Source of the DNA: CAMDHY01 sp046156265
GTDB lineage: Bacteria > Pseudomonadota > Alphaproteobacteria > Rhizobiales > Segnochrobactraceae
NCBI RefSeq assembly: GCF_046156265.1
Contig: NZ_JAWDIR010000033.1
Span: forward strand, 372,001 to 436,000
Direction: 5' to 3'
Length of the DNA stretch: 64,000 nt
Numbering within the stretch: the stretch's first letter is position 1; every line of letters starts with the position of its first letter. A model generated the notes under the pieces. The model ran no database searches, was not told where the DNA came from, and worked only from the letters and a program-made list of their open reading frames with translations. Both the position numbers and the translations under genes were made by a program. This document shows, one piece after another, positions 1 through 9,870 of this stretch.

Positions 1-2576
1 ATCGACGACCATTCGTAGGTGTAGCCGGCCGGCAGCACCTTCGCCGAGAGCTCCTTCATCGCCGCGATGGTGTCGCCCGAGGAGTAGCCGGGAGCCGGGC
101 TGCCGGTGATCTGCGCCGCCGGGAACAGGTTGTAGCTGTAGACGACGTCGGAGCCGACGGTGGTGGTGACGGTGGCCAACGTCGACAGCGGCACCATTTC
201 GTTGTTGCTGTTGGCGACGTAGAGACGCCCGATGTCGTCGATGGCGTTGCGGTACTGCTGGTCGGCCTCGATGTAGACCTGATAGGTCTGGTTGTTCAGG
301 TTGAAGTTGTTGATGAACAGCGACCCCAGCATGGCCTGCATGATCTGGAAGACGTTGCTCACCGGCACGCCGAGGCTCTGGGCCTTGGTGCGGTCGAGGT
401 CGAAATAGAGGCGCGGCACCGAGGCGGAGAAGGTCGAGAAGGCACGCGAGATGCGCGGGTCCTGATTGGCGGCGACGACGAGGCCGCCGAGGACCGCCGC
501 GAGCTCCTGGCCCGACTGGCCGCCGATCGCCTCGAGGCGATAGTCGAAGCCGTTGGCCTGGCCGACGCCGGGGATCGGCGGCGGCCCGAACGGCAGCAGG
601 TTCGCCTCCGGGATCGTCTGGAAGCCGCCATAGAGCGTGCGGGCGATGCCGTTCGCCCACAGGTTCCGCGTCGGCCGCTCGTCCCACGGCTTCAGCACGA
701 GAATGCCGAAGCCCGAACTCGCCGCCGGGGCGCTGGTCAGCATCGAGTAGCCGGAGATGCCGATGACGTTGTCGATGCCGTCGGTCTTCAGGGCGATGTC
801 GGTGACGTCGGTGATCACCTTCTGGGTGCGCGGCAGCGCCGCGCCGGGCGACAGCGAGGCGTCGACGAACAGCACGCCCTGGTCCTCGTCCGGCAGGAAG
901 CCGGTCTGCAGGCGGTCGAACAGCACGCCGGTGGCGCCACCGACCGCGATGATGATGATCAGCGCCACCAGCGACCGCCGGGCGATCAGCCCGACGAGGC
1001 CGACATAGCCGTTGCGCGTCTTGTTCAGCCCGGTATTGAACCAGGCGAACGGTCCGCGCGTGTGCTCCTTCGGCTTGCGCAGGATGAGCGAGCAGAGCGT
1101 CGGCGACAGAGACAGCGCGTTGATCGCCGAGATCGCCACCGCGGCGGTGATCGTCACGGCGAACTGCCTGTAGAGCTCGCCGGTGATGCCGGGCAGGAAG
1201 GCGACCGGGCCGAACACGGCGAACAGCACGAGCGTCGTCGAGATGATCGGGCCGGTGACCTGCTCCATCGCCTTCAGCGAGGCCTCGCGGGGACCGAGCC
1301 CCTCTTCCTCCATGACGCGCTGGACGTTCTCGACGACGACGATGGCGTCGTCGACGACGAGGCCGATGGCGAGCACGATGGCGAAGAGGTCGATCGTGTT
1401 GAGCGAGAACCCGGCGGCCGAGAGCACGACGAACACGCCGATCAGCGACACCGGGATGGTGACCGCCGGCACGATCGTCGCCCGCCAGTCCTGCAGGAAG
1501 ATGAACACGACGATCATCACGATGATCGCCGCTTCGACCAGGGTGTGGATGATCTCCTCGATCGAGGCCGACACGAACAGGGTCGAGTCGTAGATCACCT
1601 CAGCCTCGACGTCGGCCGGGAAGCGCGACTTCAGCTCCTCCAGCGTCCTGCGGACCTCGGCGGCGACGGAGAGCGCGTTGGCGTCCGTCGACTGGTAGAT
1701 GCCGAGGGTGACGGAGGGCTTGTTGTTGAGGGTCGAGGTCTGTGTGTAGACCTGCGCCCCGAGTTCGACCCGGCCGAGATCCTTCACCCGCACGACGGCC
1801 CCGTCGTCGCCAGTGCGCACGATGATGTTGCCGAACTCCTCGGTGGTCTTGAGGCGGCCGAGCGTCTCGATCGTGTACTGGAACACCTGGTCGTCGCCGA
1901 TCGGCGGGCCACCGATCTGGCCGACGGCGGCCTGGATGTTCTGGCTCTGGATGGCGTTGGTGATCTCGTCGATGGTGATGCCGAGCGCCGTCAGCCGGTC
2001 CGGCACCAGCCAGATGCGCATCGCGTAGTTCAGCTGGCCGAAGATCGTCGTCGAGCCGACACCCTCGAGGCGGGCGATCGGGTTCTGGATATTGACCGTC
2101 GTGAAGTTCGACAGGAAGACCGGGTCGTAGGTGCTGTCCGGCGAGGAGATGGCGACGGCGAGCAAGAGGTTCGTCGACTGCTGCTGCGTCGTCAGGCCCT
2201 GCGTGATCACCTCGCTCGGCAGCTGCGATTCCGCCTGCGAAACGCGGTTCTGCACGTTGACCTGGTTGATGTCCGGGTCGGTGCCGATGGCGAACGAGAC
2301 CTGCAGGGTGTAGGTGCCCGAGGAGGTCGAGGTCGAGGACATGTAGAGCATGTTCTCGACGCCGTTGACCTGCTGCTCGATCGGGCTCGCGACCGTCTCG
2401 AAGATCGTCTCGGCGTCGGCGCCCGGATAGGTGGCCGACACCTGCACCACCGGCGGGGCGATGTTCGGATACTGCGCCACCGGCATCGAATAGAGCGCAA
2501 GCGCCCCGGCGATGGTGATGACGATCGAGATGACCGCGGAGAGCCGCGGCCGTGCGATGAAGGTCGCGGAGAGCAT
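1..2576 (-). CDS. RND efflux permease, AcrB/MexB-like (3' end outside window)
   Basis: Inner-membrane proton-driven pump of the hydrophobe/amphiphile efflux (HAE1) type, working with the adaptor encoded just upstream. The visible 858 codons start MLSATFIARPRLSAVISIVI, the usual N-terminal membrane helix of AcrB. They continue with the family-typical stretch QYPNIAPPVVQVSATYPGA and a VENMLYMSST segment of the porter domain. About 180 residues are missing, judged from the usual length near 1040. The ATG lies 3 nt after the adaptor stop codon, so the two genes are almost certainly cotranscribed and translationally coupled. No outer-membrane channel gene is visible here. The substrate cannot be told from sequence. 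Confidence 0.93.
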   Translation of the reverse strand, partial: MLSATFIARPRLSAVISIVITIAGALALYSMPVAQYPNIAPPVVQVSATYPGADAETIFETVASPIEQQVNGVENMLYMSSTSTSSGTYTLQVSFAIGTDPDINQVNVQNRVSQAESQLPSEVITQGLTTQQQSTNLLLAVAISSPDSTYDPVFLSNFTTVNIQNPIARLEGVGSTTIFGQLNYAMRIWLVPDRLTALGITIDEITNAIQSQNIQAAVGQIGGPPIGDDQVFQYTIETLGRLKTTEEFGNIIVRTGDDGAVVRVKDLGRVELGAQVYTQTSTLNNKPSVTLGIYQSTDANALSVAAEVRRTLEELKSRFPADVEAEVIYDSTLFVSASIEEIIHTLVEAAIIVMIVVFIFLQDWRATIVPAVTIPVSLIGVFVVLSAAGFSLNTIDLFAIVLAIGLVVDDAIVVVENVQRVMEEEGLGPREASLKAMEQVTGPIISTTLVLFAVFGPVAFLPGITGELYRQFAVTITAAVAISAINALSLSPTLCSLILRKPKEHTRGPFAWFNTGLNKTRNGYVGLVGLIARRSLVALIIIIAVGGATGVLFDRLQTGFLPDEDQGVLFVDASLSPGAALPRTQKVITDVTDIALKTDGIDNVIGISGYSMLTSAPAASSGFGILVLKPWDERPTRNLWANGIARTLYGGFQTIPEANLLPFGPPPIPGVGQANGFDYRLEAIGGQSGQELAAVLGGLVVAANQDPRISRAFSTFSASVPRLYFDLDRTKAQSLGVPVSNVFQIMQAMLGSLFINNFNLNNQTYQVYIEADQQYRNAIDDIGRLYVANSNNEMVPLSTLATVTTTVGSDVVYSYNLFPAAQITGSPAPGYSSGDTIAAMKELSAKVLPAGYTYEWSS

Positions 2577-2579
2577 GGC

Positions 2580-3971
2580 TCAGTTCCCCGGCTGGGTGGC
2601 GGGCTGAGCGGTCCCGGTCGCGGGTGTTGCGGGCGGCGCGGCCGCCGGCGCGGGCGTGGTGGATGCCGGGGCAGCCGGTGCCGTCGTCCCGGAGGAGGCG
2701 GGCGCCGCAGCGGCGGGGGCAGCCGCCGCCGGCGTGAGCGTCGGCACGCTACCGGCGGTCTGGTTCGCCGGCATCTGGCGGGGGTCGACGACCATGCCGG
2801 GGCGCACCTTCTGGACGCCCTCGACGATGATCACCTGGCCCTCGGTGAGGCCGCCGGTGACGACGTAGTTGGTGCCGGTCTGGGCGCCGGTGGTGAGACG
2901 CGTCTGCTGCGCGCGGTTCTGCGCGTCGACGGTCAGGACGTACTGGCCGTCCTTGTCCTCGAGCACGGCGGCGATCGGCACCACCAGCGATTCCTGCTTG
3001 GTGTCCTGCTGCACCGAGACGGTGACGAAGCCGCCGGGCAGCAGCAGCTCGTTCGGATTGGGGAAGTCGGCATAGATCGGCAGGGTGCCGGTCGTCTGCG
3101 AGATCTGGTTGCCGATGAAGGCGATCTTGCCGGGGTGATCGTAGGACTTGCCGTTGGAGAGCAGCAGCGTCGGCGTGAACGTCTGGTGCGCCTGGCCCGG
3201 CTGCAGGCGGGCGGCCTGGATCTGCTCGGCGACCTCGGTGTACTGCGCCTCGGAGATCGAGAAGACCACCCGCATCGGGTCCATCTGGACGACGGTGGCG
3301 AGCGTGCCTGTGGCGGTGTTGACGAGGTTGCCCTGGGTGACGTTGGTGTCGCCGATGCGCCCGTCGATAGTGGAGGCGATGTCGGTGTAGGAGAGGTTCA
3401 GCTTCGCCGTCTCGATCTGGGCGTTCGCCTGGGCGATCGAGGCCTTGGCGGATTCGACGTCGGCGGCGGCCTTGTCGCGCTGCGCCTGCGCGGTGTCCTG
3501 CACCGCCTGGCTGACGGCGCCGGACTTCACCAGCGCGATCTGCCGGTCGAGGGTGAGCTGTGCCTCCGCGAGCGAGGCGTTGGCCCCGGCGAGCTGGGCG
3601 TTGGCGGCGGCGAGCTGGCCGTTCGCCTGGTCGAGCTGCGCCTGGAAGGGCGCCTTCTCGATCGTGTAGAGCGCCTCGTTCGCCTTGACGTGCGAGCCTT
3701 CCTGGAAGAGCACGCCGGTGAGGAACCCCTCGACGCGCGCCACCAGGTTCAGCGTCTGGATCGCCTGGATGCGGCCGACATACTGGAAGCTCTGGGTGAC
3801 GTCCTGCCGCGTCACGGGGGCGACGATCACTGCCGGCGGTGGCGGGGTCGCGGCCGTCTGGGCGAGGGCGGGACCAGTCGACAGGGCGAGGCCCGCCGTC
3901 AGGAGCCCGAAGCAGACCATACCGAATTCGAATGGCCGCCGCTGGCGCCGTCCACGGACACTATGAAACAC
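2580..3971 (-). CDS. RND efflux periplasmic adaptor subunit (membrane fusion protein)
   Basis: Periplasmic adaptor linking the RND pump to an outer-membrane channel. I chose the GTG at 3971 (463 aa): GGGGAGGG lies about 7 nt upstream, and this start gives a basic n-region (RGRRQRR) before the hydrophobic core and an ALA cleavage site of a Sec signal peptide. The internal ATG at 3920 has no Shine-Dalgarno. Then follow the lipoyl half-motif (VARVEGFLTGVLFQEGSHV), a coiled-coil hairpin rich in Ala/Gln/Asn, the second lipoyl half (SYTDIASTIDGRIGDTNVTQG) and beta-barrel segments. The C-terminus is a long low-complexity Pro/Ala/Thr tail, longer than in AcrA. It is first in the operon with the pump gene. 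Confidence 0.92.
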   Translation of the reverse strand: MFHSVRGRRQRRPFEFGMVCFGLLTAGLALSTGPALAQTAATPPPPAVIVAPVTRQDVTQSFQYVGRIQAIQTLNLVARVEGFLTGVLFQEGSHVKANEALYTIEKAPFQAQLDQANGQLAAANAQLAGANASLAEAQLTLDRQIALVKSGAVSQAVQDTAQAQRDKAAADVESAKASIAQANAQIETAKLNLSYTDIASTIDGRIGDTNVTQGNLVNTATGTLATVVQMDPMRVVFSISEAQYTEVAEQIQAARLQPGQAHQTFTPTLLLSNGKSYDHPGKIAFIGNQISQTTGTLPIYADFPNPNELLLPGGFVTVSVQQDTKQESLVVPIAAVLEDKDGQYVLTVDAQNRAQQTRLTTGAQTGTNYVVTGGLTEGQVIIVEGVQKVRPGMVVDPRQMPANQTAGSVPTLTPAAAAPAAAAPASSGTTAPAAPASTTPAPAAAPPATPATGTAQPATQPGN

Positions 3972-4179
3972 CGGCGAACCCTCCCCGCGGTCATCGCCTC
4001 CGTGATAGCCAAGCGCGAAGCGAAAGGGAATTGCCTGATCGCGCGAAGCCCGCCGCCGCTCCGGATGACACCGCCTTGTGTTCGCGCGGTCACGGTGGTG
4101 CTGAAGCAACGCCGCGGCCGCTGGCGGGGAGCGATTGAGCCGTGGGCGCCCGTGCGCTATGAGACTTTCAACGTCGAAC

Positions 4180-4191
4180 GACCGTTCGGTC
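4180..4191. promoter_or_regulatory. TetR/AcrR-type operator candidate
   Basis: GACCGTTCGGTC is an inverted repeat (GACCG/CGGTC around TT) and resembles the common TGACCGNNCGGTCA operator of AcrR-subfamily repressors. It lies 63 bp before the thiolase start, in the 282-bp gap that also serves the divergent efflux operon. No TetR gene is visible in this window, so which regulator binds is unknown. The rest of the gap shows no gene. Confidence 0.35.
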
Positions 4192-4253
4192 AATGAATGG
4201 TGCGACACAGCTTCCGCGCCGACGGGCGACGGGGCGCATCCGGAGGACAGTTC

Positions 4254-5429
<1,176 letters not shown>

Positions 5430-5456
<27 letters not shown>

Positions 5457-5497
5457 GACGCGGTCGCGCTGGCGATCGAGCGCGCCTGAGACCGCGG
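5430..5497 (+). repeat. Tandem duplication of the thiolase 3' end
   Basis: The end of the thiolase gene, including the stop codon (5430-5462), is followed at 5464-5497 by a near-copy that again spells out ALAIERA and a stop. The two copies differ at only a few bases. The second copy is untranslated remains of a short tandem duplication. Confidence 0.7.
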
Positions 5498-5598
5498 CAC
5501 GCCGAACGTCGTCGCTCGTCGCCCCGCCAAGCGGCCGCTTTCGGGCCAGCCCCCGCGGCTGTAACATGGCCGCCGAGCGTCCGATCGGAGGAGCGCCG

Positions 5599-6402
5599 GT
5601 GCCGCGCTTGTGGGGCGTCGTCGGGGCGATGTCTGCCTTTGTGGCCGGGCTCGGCCTCGCGCCCGCCGCTGCCGCTCCCGTTTCGATCTGCGTGCCGCCG
5701 GCAGGACCGATCGCCGCCGTCTCGGACGTTGCCGCGCCGTTCGAGTTGCGGCTCGCCGACGGCACCCTTGTCCGTGTCGCCGCCGTCGGCCTCGCCGCCC
5801 CGGGTGAAGGCGAGGCGGCCTCCGCCGCGGCCCTGCGCGACCTCGTCTCGCACGGCCCGGTGCGTCTCGACGCCGCTCCCCCGCAGTTCGATCGCTACGG
5901 CCGCCGGGTCACCCGCGTCGCCTTGGCCGACGGCACGGACCTCGCCGAGCGCCTGCTTGCGGCGGGCGTGGCGCTCGTCGGACCCGCCCCGCGCGACGCT
6001 GCCGACGGCCCCTGCCGGGCCCGCCTGCTCGCCGCAGAGGCGGCGGCCCGTGTCGCCCGGCGCGGCCTGTGGGCAGACGGGACGCTCGCCCTCGAGGCCG
6101 CCGCCGACCCCCTCATCATCACCCGCGCGGGTCGCTACGCGATCGTCGAGGGCCGGGTCGTCAGCCTCGGGAAAGCCGGACGGACGCGCTATCTCAACTT
6201 CGGGAGGCGGTGGAGCCTTGATTTCACCGCGACGATCGCCGAAAGCGAAGGGGCTTGGCCGCGCGGCTGGGGAATCGGCCCGGTCGCGCTGGAAGGATCC
6301 CGCGTACGCGTGCGCGGCTGGCTCGAAGCGGACGATGGCGGTCTCGTGCGGCTCGGCCGCCCGGAAGATCTCGAGCGTCCGGACGGGCCGGCGCCGCGAT
6401 GA
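5599..6402 (+). CDS. Exported protein with degenerate SNase/thermonuclease-like fold
   Basis: Start chosen at GTG 5599, with GGAGGAG just upstream, giving 267 aa. An in-frame ATG at 5566 lacks such a site. Residues 1-30 form a Sec signal peptide ending near APAAAA. The body follows the staphylococcal-nuclease pattern (LADGTLVRVAAVGLAAPGE, then QFDRYGRRVTRVALADG, then LLAAGVALVGP). However, the usual RLxGIDxPE metal-binding motif has lost its Asp, so a nuclease activity is doubtful. About 90 C-terminal residues form a second beta-rich region (IVEGRVVSLGKAGRTRYLNFG). The stop overlaps the start of the M48 protease by 4 nt, so the two are coupled. Function unknown. Confidence 0.75.
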   Translation: MPRLWGVVGAMSAFVAGLGLAPAAAAPVSICVPPAGPIAAVSDVAAPFELRLADGTLVRVAAVGLAAPGEGEAASAAALRDLVSHGPVRLDAAPPQFDRYGRRVTRVALADGTDLAERLLAAGVALVGPAPRDAADGPCRARLLAAEAAARVARRGLWADGTLALEAAADPLIITRAGRYAIVEGRVVSLGKAGRTRYLNFGRRWSLDFTATIAESEGAWPRGWGIGPVALEGSRVRVRGWLEADDGGLVRLGRPEDLERPDGPAPR

Positions 6403-7922
6403 GGACGAGTGAGCGTCGAGTGAGGGACGTCGTCTCTTGGGTCGCCGGAGAGGCGTGCCGTCCAGCCGGCTGGCTGACGGCGGCGGCGCGTCGGCTCGCC
6501 TTGATGACGGCGCTCGCGCTGGCCGGCTGCGCCGGCAGCCAGGATCTGGCCCAGCCGACGATCTCGACCCCCGTCACCGCCGATCCCACCGCCGCCCCCC
6601 CCGCCGACGTGACGCTCGGCGCCCGCGAGCACCCGCGGCTGGTGATGGCCTATGGCGGCGTCTATTCAGACCCGAAGGCGGAGCGCGCCGTGGCGCGCGT
6701 CGTCGGCCGGCTGGTCGCCGCCTCCGACGACCCGTCGCGCACCTACCGCATCACCATCCTGAATTCCCCGGCGATCAACGCCTTCGCCCTGCCCGGCGGC
6801 TATCTCTACGTGACCCGCGGCCTGCTGGCGCTCGCCGACGACGCCTCCGAGCTCGCCGCCGTTCTCGCCCACGAGATGGCACACGTCACGGCGAACCACG
6901 CCATCGCCCGCCAGCGCCGCGCCGAGGCGGCCGCCGTGGTCAACCGCGTCGCCGCCACCGTCGTCGGCGACCCGACGGTGGCCCGCGAGACGATGGCGAC
7001 CACGCAGATGTCGCTCGCCCGCTTCAGCCAGACGCAGGAGCTCGAGGCGGACCAGATCGGCGTGCGCACGCTCGCCCGCGCCGGCTTCGATCCCTTCGCC
7101 GCGGCGCGCTTCCTCGAGGCGATGTCGCGCTTCGCCTCGCTGAAGGACGCCACCGCCGGCGACAAGCCCGATTTCCTGTCCTCGCACCCGGCCACACCCG
7201 AGCGCGTCGCGCTCGCCGTGCGGGCGGCGCGCCAGGTCGGCGGCACCGACATCGGCGAGCGCGACCGTGACGCCTATCTCGCCAGCCTCGACGGCATGCT
7301 CTATGGCGACGATCCCCGCGAGGGCTTCGCCCGCGGCCGCGCCTTCCTGCACCGCGAACTCGGCATCGCCTTCACGGTGCCGAACGGCTTCTTCCTCGAG
7401 AACACCTCGAAGGCGGTGCTCGCCAGCGACGGCGGCAAGATCGCCATGCGCTTCGACGGCGTCGAGGTGCCGGAGGCGATGTCGCTGCCGGACTACCTCG
7501 CGTCTGGCTGGGTGAAGGGGCTGATCCCCGACAGCGTCCGCTCGCTGGAGGTCAACGGCGCGCCGGCGGCCACCGCCTCGGCGATCTCCGAGGGCTGGTC
7601 GTTCCGCATCGCCGTCGTCCGGGCGGGTTCGCGCGTCTACCGCTTCATCTTCGCCACCGCCTCGCCGACAGGCGGCTTCGAGACCGGCTTCATGGAGACG
7701 GTGAAGAGCTTCCGGCGGCTGACGCCGGCTCAGATCGCCGATCTGAAGCCGCTCAGGGTGCGCATCGTCCGCGTCGGCGCCGGCGACACCATCGAGTCGC
7801 TGGCCGGCCGCATGGGCGGCATCGACGCGCCGCTTCGCCGTCCGCTCTTCATGGTGATGAACGCGGTGAAGACGAACGACGACCTCAAGCCCGGCATGGC
7901 CGTGAAGATCGTCGCCGAATAG
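6399..7922 (+). CDS. M48 family metalloprotease, lipoprotein, with C-terminal LysM-like segment
   Basis: Probable periplasmic zinc protease of the BepA/LoiP type, acting in envelope protein quality control. The protein has 507 aa. A lipoprotein signal ends at LAGC (Cys44), followed by a Thr/Pro linker. The catalytic motif is HEMAH (His158, Glu159, His162), with the distal glutamate ligand in ELEAD around residues 214-218. The C-terminal 50 residues (RIVRVGAGDTIESLAGRMG ... LKPGMAVKIV) look like a peptidoglycan-binding LysM-type module. The start ATG overlaps the upstream stop (ATGA). The 43-residue n-region before the lipobox is long, so a later start is possible. Confidence 0.88.
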   Translation: MRTSERRVRDVVSWVAGEACRPAGWLTAAARRLALMTALALAGCAGSQDLAQPTISTPVTADPTAAPPADVTLGAREHPRLVMAYGGVYSDPKAERAVARVVGRLVAASDDPSRTYRITILNSPAINAFALPGGYLYVTRGLLALADDASELAAVLAHEMAHVTANHAIARQRRAEAAAVVNRVAATVVGDPTVARETMATTQMSLARFSQTQELEADQIGVRTLARAGFDPFAAARFLEAMSRFASLKDATAGDKPDFLSSHPATPERVALAVRAARQVGGTDIGERDRDAYLASLDGMLYGDDPREGFARGRAFLHRELGIAFTVPNGFFLENTSKAVLASDGGKIAMRFDGVEVPEAMSLPDYLASGWVKGLIPDSVRSLEVNGAPAATASAISEGWSFRIAVVRAGSRVYRFIFATASPTGGFETGFMETVKSFRRLTPAQIADLKPLRVRIVRVGAGDTIESLAGRMGGIDAPLRRPLFMVMNAVKTNDDLKPGMAVKIVAE

Positions 7923-7937
7923 CCGTTCCAGGCCAGG

Positions 7938-8702
7938 TCAGGCGGAGACGGTCAGTTCGATCCGGTCCGCCGCAAAGCGCGTGTGGCCGCACTCGAGCGG
8001 CTCGCCCGCCGGGTCCCCGTCGACGCTCTCCGTCACCAGCACCGGCGCGCCGGCGGGCAGGCCGAGCCGCAGGGCATCCTCGGCGTCGGCGAGGGCGGCG
8101 CGGATGCGGGTCTCCAGCCGGACATAGTCGGCGATGCCGCAACGCGCGAATGCCGCCGTGTAGGAGCCGGTCTCGGCGATCAGCGCTGGGAAATCCGGGA
8201 AGCGATCCGCCGACAGCCAGCCGGTGGCGACCGAGATCGGCTCACCGTCGACGACGCTCATCGTCTCGATGCGGTGCAGCCGCGCGCCCGGCGAAAGCCG
8301 CAGACGCTGCGAGAGCGCCGGTGTCGCGGGCTCGATCACCGCCCCGAGGAGGATGCGGCCGGGCGTGCGCGACGCCGCCTCGACGGCGGCGGAGAACCGC
8401 GTGCGGCGGCCGATCGGATAGGGCAGGGGTCGGTCCGCCACGAAGGTGCCGCGGCCCTGATCCGCCCGCACCAGCCCATCGGCGGCGAGAGCGGCAATGG
8501 CGCGGCGGAGCGTGTGGCGGTTGACACCGAAACGCAGCGCGAGTTCGGCCTCCGTCGGCATCCGCTCGCCGCTCGCGAGCACGCCGGAGGCGATCTCGTC
8601 GCGGAGCGCGTCGGCGATCTGCCGCCAGGCGGAGACGCCGCTGCCGCGCACCACGGACGGTGCCTCCGTCAGTCCCCGAGCGGCCGGCTCATCCTTCCCC
8701 AA
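7938..8702 (-). CDS. phnF: PhnF-type GntR family transcriptional regulator
   Basis: HutC-subfamily GntR regulator of phosphonate genes, 254 aa. The N-terminal winged helix-turn-helix (about residues 23-90) includes WRQIADALRDEIASGVL, RMPTEAELALRFGVNRHTLR and ADQGRGTFVA. The rest is a UTRA ligand-binding domain. No ATG is available near the N-terminus. TTG at 8702 is used because GGAGA lies a few nt upstream. It is divergent from the transporter-DUF1045-phnM genes, with a palindrome in between, so autoregulation and control of those genes is likely. The ligand is unknown. Confidence 0.85.
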   Translation of the reverse strand: MGKDEPAARGLTEAPSVVRGSGVSAWRQIADALRDEIASGVLASGERMPTEAELALRFGVNRHTLRRAIAALAADGLVRADQGRGTFVADRPLPYPIGRRTRFSAAVEAASRTPGRILLGAVIEPATPALSQRLRLSPGARLHRIETMSVVDGEPISVATGWLSADRFPDFPALIAETGSYTAAFARCGIADYVRLETRIRAALADAEDALRLGLPAGAPVLVTESVDGDPAGEPLECGHTRFAADRIELTVSA

Positions 8703-8742
8703 GCGCGTCTCCGTTCGTTCGCCGGCGAAAAATATTCATCTA

Positions 8743-8753
8743 GTCTTATAGAC
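8743..8753. promoter_or_regulatory. Candidate PhnF operator
   Basis: GTCTTATAGAC is an inverted repeat (GTCT/AGAC) in a short AT-rich island between divergent phnF and the transporter gene, 41 bp from the phnF start. Its core resembles the TATAGAC-containing operators described for mycobacterial PhnF. It probably overlaps the phnF promoter. Confidence 0.5.
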
Positions 8754-8919
8754 AAATTCGCGCCGCGCGTCCATGGTTCCGGTCATCCGGCCCGCCTGCG
8801 CGCCGCGGAGCGCCGCCCGAGCAGGGCGAGGCTCCCCAAGGGTGCCCCAACAAAGGGCGAAACCCGGCGCGGGAGGCCCGTGGCGGCGACCGCCGCCGGC
8901 GCCGGATGGAGTATCCTCG

Positions 8920-9765
8920 ATGTCGTTCGGCGTCCTCCTCGTGCTGATCTTCGCGGCGGCGCTGCACGCCGGCTGGAACGCCGCGGTGAAGAAGGTCGAC
9001 GACCGCGAGGCGGCGGCGATCGCGGTCGCCGGCGGCGGCGGCATCGTCGCCATCGCGGCGCTGCCCTTCCTGCCGCCGATGGCGCCGGAAGCCTTCGTCT
9101 ATGTCGTGATCACCAGCCTCGTGCACATCCTCTATTTCGCGCTGCTGTCGCGCGCCTATCGCGGCGCCGATTTGTCGGTCGCCTACCCGCTGATGCGCGG
9201 CCTCGCGCCGATCCTCGTCACCGCCTTCGGCGCCGTCGTGCTGTCGGAATACACGGGCGTCGTCGGCTTCCTCGGCGTCGTGCTCGTCTCGCTCGGCGTC
9301 ATCGCTCTCGGTCTCGAGGGACTGCGCGCCGGCCGCTCGGGCCGGCCGGCGCTCGGCGCGGCGCTCCTCAATGCCGCGATCATCGCGAGCTACACGCTGG
9401 TCGACGGCGTCGGCGTGCGGCTCTCCGGCGAGGCCGCCACCTATGCCGCGTGGGTGATGGTCGCCTCCGGCGTCACCAACACCGTCTGGTCGCTCTTGCG
9501 CCAGGGCGCGCCGTTCGCGCGGCGGCTCGTCCGCCATGCCGCGGTCGGCGTCGTCGGCGGCACGATGTCGGGGGTCTCCTACGGCCTCGCCCTGTGGGCG
9601 ATGACGGTGGCGCCGATCGGCTTCGTCTCCGCCGTGCGCGAGACCTCGGTGCTGTTCGCGGCGGCGCTCGGCGCCACCGTGCTGCACGAGCGCTTCGGGG
9701 CCTTGCGCTGGGCGGCGGCGGCCTTCGTCGTCGCCGGCCTCGTCGCGGTCAAGGCCGGCGGCTGA
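8920..9765 (+). CDS. EamA/DMT family transporter
   Basis: Inner-membrane drug/metabolite transporter, 281 aa, with about ten hydrophobic helices in two EamA repeats. It starts MSFGVLLVLIFAAALHAGWN, the usual N-terminus with the HAxWN motif. The longer reading frame upstream lacks family sequence. It heads the plus-strand run with the DUF1045 protein and PhnM, so it may carry a phosphonate or a breakdown product, but the direction and substrate are inference. The sequence GATLSVAYPL-like (RGADLSVAYPLMRG) is typical of the family. Confidence 0.88.
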   Translation: MSFGVLLVLIFAAALHAGWNAAVKKVDDREAAAIAVAGGGGIVAIAALPFLPPMAPEAFVYVVITSLVHILYFALLSRAYRGADLSVAYPLMRGLAPILVTAFGAVVLSEYTGVVGFLGVVLVSLGVIALGLEGLRAGRSGRPALGAALLNAAIIASYTLVDGVGVRLSGEAATYAAWVMVASGVTNTVWSLLRQGAPFARRLVRHAAVGVVGGTMSGVSYGLALWAMTVAPIGFVSAVRETSVLFAAALGATVLHERFGALRWAAAAFVVAGLVAVKAGG

Positions 9766-9870
9766 AGGCGGGGGACCCGCGCCTCCGCAATCTCCGCCGG
9801 TCGCATCGTCACGGTTGCCCTGATAGAAGGGCGCGCCGGCGATCGTCGGCGAGGAGGCCCGCGACCCGAG

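Noticed and set aside
1062..4196. 1044-codon plus-strand open frame
   Set aside because: It lies antisense to the efflux pump and adaptor genes, is Arg/Asp/Gly-rich and has no family pattern. It is a GC-rich shadow frame.
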